The position numbers and the translations under genes are program-made. Below, piece by piece: positions 1 to 4,633 of a stretch of DNA of 6,667 nt (within the stretch, counting starts at the first letter, position 1; each line of letters starts with the position of its first letter). The notes beneath the pieces were generated by a model. The model was not told the DNA's origin, ran no database searches, and saw only the letters and a program-made list of their open reading frames with translations. The stretch comes from Saprospiraceae bacterium. GTDB taxonomy: Bacteria; Bacteroidota; Bacteroidia; Chitinophagales; Saprospiraceae. The DNA lies in contig JAGQWW010000141.1 of NCBI GenBank assembly GCA_020436955.1, positions 1 through 6,667 of the forward strand, in the 5' to 3' direction.

Positions 1-139
1 AGGCATGCAGCATATTTTTACTTTCGAAAAATCATCTGATCTCGACATCCTGATTGAAAAGGATTTCAAGTGTCTCTCTCCCCGGAAAAACGAAGAAGAT
101 TTATTCCCACATCCTAAAGAAGGAGAAATCGCTTGTTAA
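1..139 (+). CDS. C-terminal end of an unidentified protein (partial)
   Basis: An open frame enters from the left edge (first full codon at base 2) and ends at TAA 137-139, leaving 45 residues that finish in GEIAC. The tail is mixed and charged, with no membrane segment and no motif I recognise; the terminal cysteine is notable but not diagnostic. The stop lies two bases before the ATG at 142 of moaA, and the frame overlaps the alternative TTG start at 133, so the two genes are almost certainly cotranscribed. That context makes a molybdenum cofactor or molybdoenzyme-related role a reasonable guess, but this is inference from position only. An ATG at 5-7 could in principle begin a 44-residue protein; the frame is open to the edge, so a truncated longer gene is more likely. 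Confidence 0.6.
   Translation, partial: GMQHIFTFEKSSDLDILIEKDFKCLSPRKNEEDLFPHPKEGEIAC
121..125 (+). promoter_or_regulatory. Possible Shine-Dalgarno site bearing on the moaA start
   Basis: AGGAG lies inside the end of the upstream gene. It is 7 bases from TTG 133 and 16 bases from ATG 142. The first spacing is ideal for ribosome binding, so the TTG is a real candidate start. Against this, Bacteroidota use Shine-Dalgarno pairing weakly, and the extra three residues (up to the Met) have no conserved role. Confidence 0.35.
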
Positions 140-1137
140 ATATGGTACAACAACTGATAGATAACCACGGACGACCTATTCACTACCTGAGATTGGCAGT
201 GACGGACCGTTGTAATCTGCGTTGTTTTTATTGTATGCCTGCAGAAGGTATCGACTATGTACCCAAAGGTGATTTGATGAGTTATGAAGAAATGCATCGA
301 CTCGTCCGCCTGGGAATGGAAATGGGGATTAATAAGGTAAGAATTACCGGAGGAGAACCTTTTGTAAGGAAAGACATGATTGAATTTTTGGAGGAGCTGG
401 GTGCAATGTCCGGGCTTTCCCTCAATCTGACTACCAATGGTACTTTGACCCACCATTATATCGACAGGTTAGAAAAATTGGGGATTGCATCCGTCAATCT
501 ATCCCTCGATACGCTCGATCGGCAAAGATTTCATGAAATCACTCGTCGTGATGAGCTTCCACAAGTTATGGAAACACTGGAGGCTTTGTTGGAAAGAAAT
601 ATCCGAGTGAAGATAAATGCGGTGGTGATGAAGGATAAAAACATCGATGATCTGGTACCGCTGGCCCTGTTGAGTGAAAAACACCCGCTGGAAATGCGTT
701 TCATCGAAGAAATGCCTTTCAACGGAGAAGGAGCTCACTATCCGGTATTGGAATGGAACCACCTTCGTATACTGGATCACCTAAGCAATCATCTGCCAAA
801 TCTGGAAAAAGTACCGGATGGCCCAAATGCTACTGCTAAGAAGTTCCAGGTACAAGGATTTAAAGGCACCATTGGTATCATAGCAGCTTTCAGTCGTACC
901 TTCTGTGGTACCTGTGATCGCATCCGCGTAACCCCGGTCGGCCAACTCAAAACCTGCCTCTACGACGATGGCGTCTTCAACGTCAAAAACATCATGCGTG
1001 CCGGTGCCACCGACGAACAAGTCAAAACCTCCATCGCTGATGCCGTACAACACCGCGCCAAAAACGGCTTCGAAGCCGAACAAAATCGCAGATTTCACCA
1101 ACCGGTACAGGAGAGTATGAGTACGATTGGCGGATAG
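133..1137 (+). CDS. moaA: GTP 3',8-cyclase MoaA (radical SAM, molybdenum cofactor step 1)
   Basis: MoaA converts GTP to 3',8-cyclo-7,8-dihydro-GTP with S-adenosylmethionine chemistry; MoaC then makes cyclic pyranopterin monophosphate. The cytoplasmic protein carries two [4Fe-4S] clusters. The N-terminal radical SAM cluster motif is C27-x3-C31-x2-C34, followed by the SAM-binding GGEP at 73-76. The second, substrate-binding cluster is C258-x2-C261-x13-C275, with the Arg-rich stretch after C261. The protein ends in the conserved Gly-Gly tail. At 334 residues it has the normal family length and looks intact. The start is uncertain: TTG at 133 sits 7 bases after an AGGAG (121-125), whereas ATG at 142 is 16 bases away but follows the upstream stop at once. 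The upstream partial gene is probably in the same operon. moaC, moaD and moaE are not in the window. Codon use changes sharply near the 3' end (about 919-1089), which becomes rich in C-ending codons. Confidence 0.96.
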   Translation: MLNMVQQLIDNHGRPIHYLRLAVTDRCNLRCFYCMPAEGIDYVPKGDLMSYEEMHRLVRLGMEMGINKVRITGGEPFVRKDMIEFLEELGAMSGLSLNLTTNGTLTHHYIDRLEKLGIASVNLSLDTLDRQRFHEITRRDELPQVMETLEALLERNIRVKINAVVMKDKNIDDLVPLALLSEKHPLEMRFIEEMPFNGEGAHYPVLEWNHLRILDHLSNHLPNLEKVPDGPNATAKKFQVQGFKGTIGIIAAFSRTFCGTCDRIRVTPVGQLKTCLYDDGVFNVKNIMRAGATDEQVKTSIADAVQHRAKNGFEAEQNRRFHQPVQESMSTIGG

Positions 1138-1249
1138 TTGATTTTTGATTCTCGATTCTTGATGTTTGAATTATTTTCAATTTCAAGAATCAAAAATCAA
1201 GATTCAAAAATCCAACCCTCCTCCATCCTTCATCCTTTATCTTCCATCT
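1138..1249 (+). repeat. Degenerate 7-base tandem array with internal inversion, directly after moaA
   Basis: Starting at the base after the moaA stop, the sequence can be cut into 16 consecutive heptamers with no register change. Five TTGATTT-like units (1138-1172) are followed by two transitional units. Four units near the reverse complement, such as AAATCAA (1187-1214), come next, and then five pyrimidine-rich units such as TCCATCC (1215-1249). The outer halves of the first part form a perfect 15-base inverted repeat, 1138-1152 against 1186-1200, with a 33-base loop. A shorter alternative pairing is GATTCTTGA 1154-1162 with 1183-1191. The hairpin could act as a moaA terminator or protect the 3' end, although it is AT-rich and lacks the usual GC stem with a U tract. 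Its function is unknown. Confidence 0.8.
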
Positions 1250-1257
1250 GAATAATT

Positions 1258-1265
1258 TATCTTCG
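1258..1265 (+). promoter_or_regulatory. Candidate Bacteroidota -7 box for the glycosyltransferase gene
   Basis: TATCTTCG differs at one position from the TAnnTTTG -7 consensus of Bacteroidota. It would place transcription start only about 10 bases before the ATG at 1281. A weak TTTA at 1236-1239 stands at the right distance for a -33 element. The match lies just past the heptamer array. This is a pattern match only. Confidence 0.35.
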
Positions 1266-1280
1266 CCACAAACAAATCCG

Positions 1281-2879
1281 ATGTTTGGTATTGCACCTGA
1301 GAAGATGGAGTTTTATTTGAAGTGGATAGCCATAGGGTTGGCTGTGCCGGCTTTGTTGATCAATTTGGGGATGATGGCTTTTATTGACGATGAAGGTATT
1401 CGGTCTTTGGTGGCGTTGGAGATGGATTTGTCGGGCAATTTTATCACGCCTACCATGCATGGGGCTTATTATTACAACAAGCCTCCTTTGTATAATTGGA
1501 TTTTGTGGGTCTTTTTCAAGTTGTTTGGAAACTATGAAGAGTTTACTTCCAGGTTTGTGACGGTACTTTGTTTGGGTGGTTATGCGTGGACGGTTTATTA
1601 CTTTTTTAAAAAGGAAGTTTCTAAAAAGACGGCATTTCTGGTGGCTTTTTCGCTGGTGACTTGTGGTCGGATGTTGTTTTATGATTCGATGTTGGGTTTG
1701 ATTGATACCGGGTTTAGCTGGGTAACTTTCACCTTGTTTATGTGGGTCTGGACCTTTTTTAAAAAAGAAGATTGGTGGAAGTTATTCCTGGGAGTGTATG
1801 TGTTGACGGCGATTGGTTTTTTGATGAAAGGCTTGCCAGCCTTGGTATTTACCGGATTTACTTTGCTCGCCTGGTTTATTTACAATAAGCGTTTTTGGAA
1901 GTTATTGTCTTTGCAGCATTTTGCAGGCATTGGCGTGTTGGTGGTATTGGTAGGTGGTTATTATTGGGTGTACAATCAGTACAATGACTTGATGGTGGTG
2001 TTTGAGACGTTGGTGAACGAATCTTCCAAGCGGACGGTAGTGAAATATGGTTGGCAGGATACGGTGGCACACCTTTTTACCTTTCCTTTTGAACAGTTGT
2101 ATCATTATTTGCCCTGGTCACTGTTTGTAATTTTCCTTTTTCAAAAAGGGATGTTGCAAAAATTGAAGGCAAAGCCATTTATGGTTTTCCTCGCCCTGAC
2201 TTTTCTGGCTAATATTCTGGTGTACTGGAGTTCCGTGCAGGTGTATCCACGATACTTGTTGATGTTTCCGCCGCTGGTTTTTGGTATCTTTTTGTATGCT
2301 TTGGAGCTTTCCAATCGTAGCTGGAGAAATATTGGATTGGAATACCTGATTGGCGGTCTGGTAAGCATATTGGTATTGGCTGCCTGGATACCTTTGTTTA
2401 CAGATGAGTTGGACATGGTACAAGGGCGCTGGTGGAAATCGGGCCTGGTAAGCATATTATTGCTGGGACTCACCATGGTGTATTGGAAGTATAAGGACCA
2501 ACGTTGGTTGGTATTTGTATCGGTGCTGTTGACCATCAGGCTTGCATTTGATTGGTTTGTTTTACCCCATCGAAATGTACATGATCACGGAAGTGAGATG
2601 CGAACCTCCTGTATTGAAACCATGATCAATGGTCAAAAAGAAGATTGGAAAGTTTGGGGTCCTACCCATATGGAGCCTGCCCAGTCTTTTTATCTAACCA
2701 GAACCAGAGGCAAGATTATTCCCAGAGATGAAGATGGAAAGGCGGAGTTGTACTCCTTGTATTTCGTTGGGCCAAAATTTGAACTCAAAAATCACCGATT
2801 TGACAGCCTGGGCAGGGTAGAGGCCAGACATGGTGATTTTAAATATACCCCGTATGGGAAGATAATTGCTGGAAAGTAA
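1281..2879 (+). CDS. ArnT-like GT39 family membrane glycosyltransferase
   Basis: This looks like an integral membrane glycosyltransferase of the GT-C fold that takes a sugar from a polyprenyl-phosphate donor and attaches it to an envelope acceptor such as a lipid or protein outside the inner membrane. The first membrane segment (about 12-34) leads to the acidic motif D36-D37-E38 in the first outer loop, where the catalytic acid of the family sits. The KPPL hallmark follows at 67-70, a YDS..LID stretch at 134-142 and a KGLPA motif at 183-187. About a dozen hydrophobic segments extend to roughly residue 430, then a soluble C-terminal portion of about 100 residues, expected to be periplasmic. 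The 532-residue length fits ArnT-like proteins. The donor and acceptor cannot be read from the sequence; the name arnT is therefore not assigned. The ATG at 1281 has no Shine-Dalgarno sequence, and Met9 is a possible alternative start. Leucine is written mainly as TTG in the first half, unlike the end of moaA. No neighbour hints at the target. Confidence 0.88.
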   Translation: MFGIAPEKMEFYLKWIAIGLAVPALLINLGMMAFIDDEGIRSLVALEMDLSGNFITPTMHGAYYYNKPPLYNWILWVFFKLFGNYEEFTSRFVTVLCLGGYAWTVYYFFKKEVSKKTAFLVAFSLVTCGRMLFYDSMLGLIDTGFSWVTFTLFMWVWTFFKKEDWWKLFLGVYVLTAIGFLMKGLPALVFTGFTLLAWFIYNKRFWKLLSLQHFAGIGVLVVLVGGYYWVYNQYNDLMVVFETLVNESSKRTVVKYGWQDTVAHLFTFPFEQLYHYLPWSLFVIFLFQKGMLQKLKAKPFMVFLALTFLANILVYWSSVQVYPRYLLMFPPLVFGIFLYALELSNRSWRNIGLEYLIGGLVSILVLAAWIPLFTDELDMVQGRWWKSGLVSILLLGLTMVYWKYKDQRWLVFVSVLLTIRLAFDWFVLPHRNVHDHGSEMRTSCIETMINGQKEDWKVWGPTHMEPAQSFYLTRTRGKIIPRDEDGKAELYSLYFVGPKFELKNHRFDSLGRVEARHGDFKYTPYGKIIAGK

Positions 2880-2880
2880 G

Positions 2881-2950
2881 GTTCGGTTTTCGGTTTTCGG
2901 AGTTCGGTGTTCGCAGTTTGGGGCTCGCGGTTTGCGGTTCGGGGTTCGCT
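2881..2950 (+). repeat. Ten-unit degenerate heptamer array (GTTCGGK)
   Basis: One base after the glycosyltransferase stop begins a run of ten in-register 7-base units with consensus GTTCGGK, for example GTTCGGT, GTTCGCA and GTTTGCG. The third base (T) and fifth base (G) are identical in all ten units, the second is T in nine, and the seventh is free. The array is followed by a T-rich stretch to 2965. It has no strong self-complementarity, so a simple hairpin terminator is not evident. It lies between two convergent genes (glycosyltransferase and DUF1801). Confidence 0.85.
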
Positions 2951-2994
2951 TTTTTTCCTTTTTAATAAAGCGTCGTAATCCGTAAATTCAATAA

Positions 2995-3372
2995 TCAGCA
3001 ACTAATATCTTTGCCTTCTTTCCAAAGTGCCACTGCTTTGGTGATGAATTCCCGAATGCCCGTTTCCGGGATATTTTTAGACTTTGAAATTCGGATACAG
3101 CCTTTCCCCAGGTTTAATCCTTTTAGTAATTCTCCATCCGGATCTATTTTTTGGATATCGCCGAAGTATAACCCAACATGGTTTTTCTGGGCGTTGAGAT
3201 GAAAAATTGAACCAGCATTATCCCGATAGGACAGCATTTTGTATTCAATCCCTTCTACAATTTCAGGATATATGTCCCGAATCATTTCCCGGATTTCCAT
3301 GATCTTATCATACCGCCAGTCTTTGTCGATGGTGTCTAGGTATTCAGTGGGGGAGGAGACGTTGTATTGCAT
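2995..3372 (-). CDS. DUF1801 / YdhG-like small conserved protein
   Basis: The 125-residue protein resembles the DUF1801 (YdhG-like) family of small cytoplasmic alpha/beta proteins. The family signature here is the EGIEYKMLSY segment near residues 40-49, equivalent to the usual E-x-I-K-W-x-x-P-x-Y region. A strand-rich middle with HVGLYFG follows, then a helix-rich end with an I-R-I-S segment. Some members have been linked to iron handling as frataxin-like chaperones, but the biochemical role of this family is mostly unproven, so no function is assigned. The length is typical and the frame is intact. The gene is convergent with the glycosyltransferase; its stop lies 115 bases from that gene's stop. 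The ATG at 3372 has no Shine-Dalgarno sequence: one base upstream of it begins a 7-base repeat array. The N-terminus (SSPTEYLD) matches the normal start of the family, which supports this ATG. Confidence 0.8.
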   Translation of the reverse strand: MQYNVSSPTEYLDTIDKDWRYDKIMEIREMIRDIYPEIVEGIEYKMLSYRDNAGSIFHLNAQKNHVGLYFGDIQKIDPDGELLKGLNLGKGCIRISKSKNIPETGIREFITKAVALWKEGKDISC

Positions 3373-3373
3373 G

Positions 3374-3415
3374 ATCTGGATGTTGGATTCTGGATGCTGG
3401 TTTCTGGTTGAATGG
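3374..3415 (-). repeat. Six-unit heptamer array abutting the DUF1801 start codon
   Basis: Read on the plus strand, six 7-base units follow in register, with TGG fixed at positions 4-6 in the first five (for example TGTTGGA, TTCTGGA and TGCTGGT); the sixth is weaker. On the minus strand they form the immediate 5' region of the DUF1801 gene, one base before the ATG, as units like TCCAGAA. The array therefore occupies the place of a leader and ribosome-binding site. Confidence 0.7.
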
Positions 3416-3502
3416 GTTAATGGGAATTTAGGTATTCAAGTTAAGATTTTATCAGAAATACTGGGAAATCACCCTCTATCCGTCTCACGGGGGTGGAGTC
3501 CT

Positions 3503-3703
3503 TGGTTTTATTGACGATTTGGGTGCTTTAAGTAACTCAACTCTTTTGCTTTAGGAGGCGGCATCAATGATTTTATTGATGTTTTGGGTACATTAAGTTA
3601 CTAAACTTTTTTGCTTCAAGAGGGCGGCGCTCATGTGTTTATTCTAATATTGGGTACTTCAAATTTCAAAACTCTTAGCCGCCCCCTTGAGGGGGTTGGG
3701 GGG
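3503..3703 (+). repeat. About three tandem copies of a ~65-base REP-like repeat
   Basis: Three diverged direct repeats run head to tail: 3503-3567, 3568-3633 and 3634 to about 3703. Each begins with a TTTATT-containing segment and continues to TTGGGT, an A/T-rich stretch with an AAACT or CAACT element, and then a G/C-rich end. The spacing of the TTGGGT element is 65 and then 66 bases. In the first two copies the end is a degenerate GGAGGCGGC or AGGGCGGC; in the third it is a full hairpin. A more diverged fourth copy may lie upstream (about 3443-3502), sharing a TTTTAT and a CTGGG at slightly different spacing and a small GC-rich stem (CACCC 3470-3474 with GGGTG 3491-3495, and CCGT with ACGG). 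There is no coding frame of interest here. Confidence 0.7.
3682..3695. repeat. GC-rich palindromic hairpin (REP-like)
   Basis: CCCCC and GGGGG flank a TTGA loop, giving a compact stem; a further G-rich run (3698-3703) follows. Such palindromes resemble dispersed REP-type elements in bacterial intergenic regions. It is 79 bases beyond the 3' end of the minus-strand dehydrogenase gene, past the heptamer array, so it could stop transcripts, but it lacks a clear U tract on that strand. Confidence 0.6.
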
Positions 3704-3704
3704 T

Positions 3705-3781
3705 GATGATTTTCGATTCTTGATTTTTGATTTAGCCAAAAGCCAGAAGCCAATAGCTAATAGCCACCCAAAGACCAAAGA
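3705..3781 (+). repeat. Eleven-unit heptamer array with changing consensus
   Basis: Eleven consecutive 7-base units hold one register while the consensus changes twice. Four units end in GATT (3705-3732), five carry AGCCA or a close variant such as AAGCCAG (3733-3767), and two are identical CCAAAGA (3768-3781). The array stops exactly at the stop codon of the minus-strand dehydrogenase (3782-3784). The GATT part shares the 13-mer TTGATTTTTGATT (3720-3732) with the array after moaA. Confidence 0.8.
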
Positions 3782-4633
3782 CTAATTCCTCGCCAACGCC
3801 ATCTGCTTTTTCGACATGGCATCCAGCATACGGTCGGTGAAGAGGGTTTTGGCTAGCCAGAAAAGGAAATTATTGGGAGCTACCAGATAGCGGGTCTTGG
3901 GCTTTGGAGTTTCGAAGGCATGTAACATCACCTTAGTGACTTTATCCACTTCAATGGCTCCTTTGGATACTGCATCAACTGCTTTATCCATTTTTCTAAA
4001 AATGGGGGCATAATCGGTGTCCTGAAAGCGGCCCTGGTCTGCTCTGGCTTTGGTCCAGATAGGAGTTTTGGTCGGACCGGGTTGAATGACGACTACCGGA
4101 ACATTGTAGATGCCAAATTCTACTCGCATCGCATCTGAAATGGCTTCTAGCGCAAACTTGGAGGCCGAATAAGGTCCCAGGAAGGGACGGGATATCTCGC
4201 CGGAGATGGAACTGACATTTAAAATACGACCTGGTGGATAAGGACTCTTGGTACCAATGCCTAATAATTCGCCAAAGCGCTGTACCATTCGGATAGGGCC
4301 AAGGTAATTGACATCCATATTAAAGGCAATATCTTCCGTTTTCAAATGCATGACCGGGCCGTTGACTGCCAATCCAGCATTGTTTATCAGACCTGAAAGT
4401 CCTCGTTCGCCTACCTTCTCTTTTACAAATGCATATGCAGCATCAATCTGTTCCTGGTTTTGCACATCTACCACCAGCGGTGTAAATGAATCCCCAAGGG
4501 AGGATTCCAATTCTTTTGCATCATCCAACTTTCGAACTGTTCCAAATACATGATATCCGTTCTTGGCAAATAACATTGTGGCATGGAAGCCAATGCCTGT
4601 AGATACTCCTGTAATCAAAACATATCCTTTCAT
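3782..4633 (-). CDS. Classical short-chain dehydrogenase/reductase (SDR)
   Basis: This is a complete 283-residue cytoplasmic NAD(P)-dependent oxidoreductase with a Rossmann fold. The cofactor loop is TGxxxGIG (T8 to G15). D56 follows the third strand, and NNAG is at 84-87. The catalytic set is N109, S142, Y155 and K159 (YSASK). A PGPTKTPIW segment follows the active site, as in the steroid/retinol-type SDRs that act on lipophilic alcohols and ketones. R34 after the second strand favours NADP(H). The C-terminal extension of roughly 60 residues probably lines the substrate pocket. The substrate cannot be named. Its ATG overlaps the uvrC stop by four bases (ATGA, 4630-4633), so it is very likely translated by coupling from the uvrC message. 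There is no strong ribosome-binding site of its own. It ends at a TAG that touches a heptamer array. Confidence 0.93.
   Translation of the reverse strand: MKGYVLITGVSTGIGFHATMLFAKNGYHVFGTVRKLDDAKELESSLGDSFTPLVVDVQNQEQIDAAYAFVKEKVGERGLSGLINNAGLAVNGPVMHLKTEDIAFNMDVNYLGPIRMVQRFGELLGIGTKSPYPPGRILNVSSISGEISRPFLGPYSASKFALEAISDAMRVEFGIYNVPVVVIQPGPTKTPIWTKARADQGRFQDTDYAPIFRKMDKAVDAVSKGAIEVDKVTKVMLHAFETPKPKTRYLVAPNNFLFWLAKTLFTDRMLDAMSKKQMALARN

Noticed and set aside
1138..1249. Possible CRISPR-type array
   Set aside because: The units are 7 bases with no spacers, degenerate, and no cas gene is present; the other heptamer arrays fail for the same reasons.
2358..2458. 14-base direct repeat CTGGTAAGCATATT at 2358-2371 and 2445-2458
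   Set aside because: It lies in the glycosyltransferase gene and encodes LVSI in two neighbouring membrane segments; a short coincidence in hydrophobic coding sequence is the simplest view.
2792..3001. Minus-strand open frame of 69 codons with a repetitive EPxTAN-like middle
   Set aside because: It is the translation of the 2881-2950 heptamer array plus the antisense end of the glycosyltransferase gene; the peptide repeat only reflects the 7-base DNA period.
3006..3013. TATCTTTG, a full match to the Bacteroidota -7 box on the plus strand
   Set aside because: It lies in the 3' end of the minus-strand DUF1801 gene, has no -33 element, and no plus-strand gene follows. Likely chance.
3239..3514. 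Plus-strand open frame of 91 codons
   Set aside because: It is antisense to the DUF1801 gene and runs on through the heptamer array into the repeat region, with no family likeness.
3691..3703. G-quadruplex candidate
   Set aside because: Only two long G runs are present nearby, fewer than the four needed for a simple intramolecular quadruplex.
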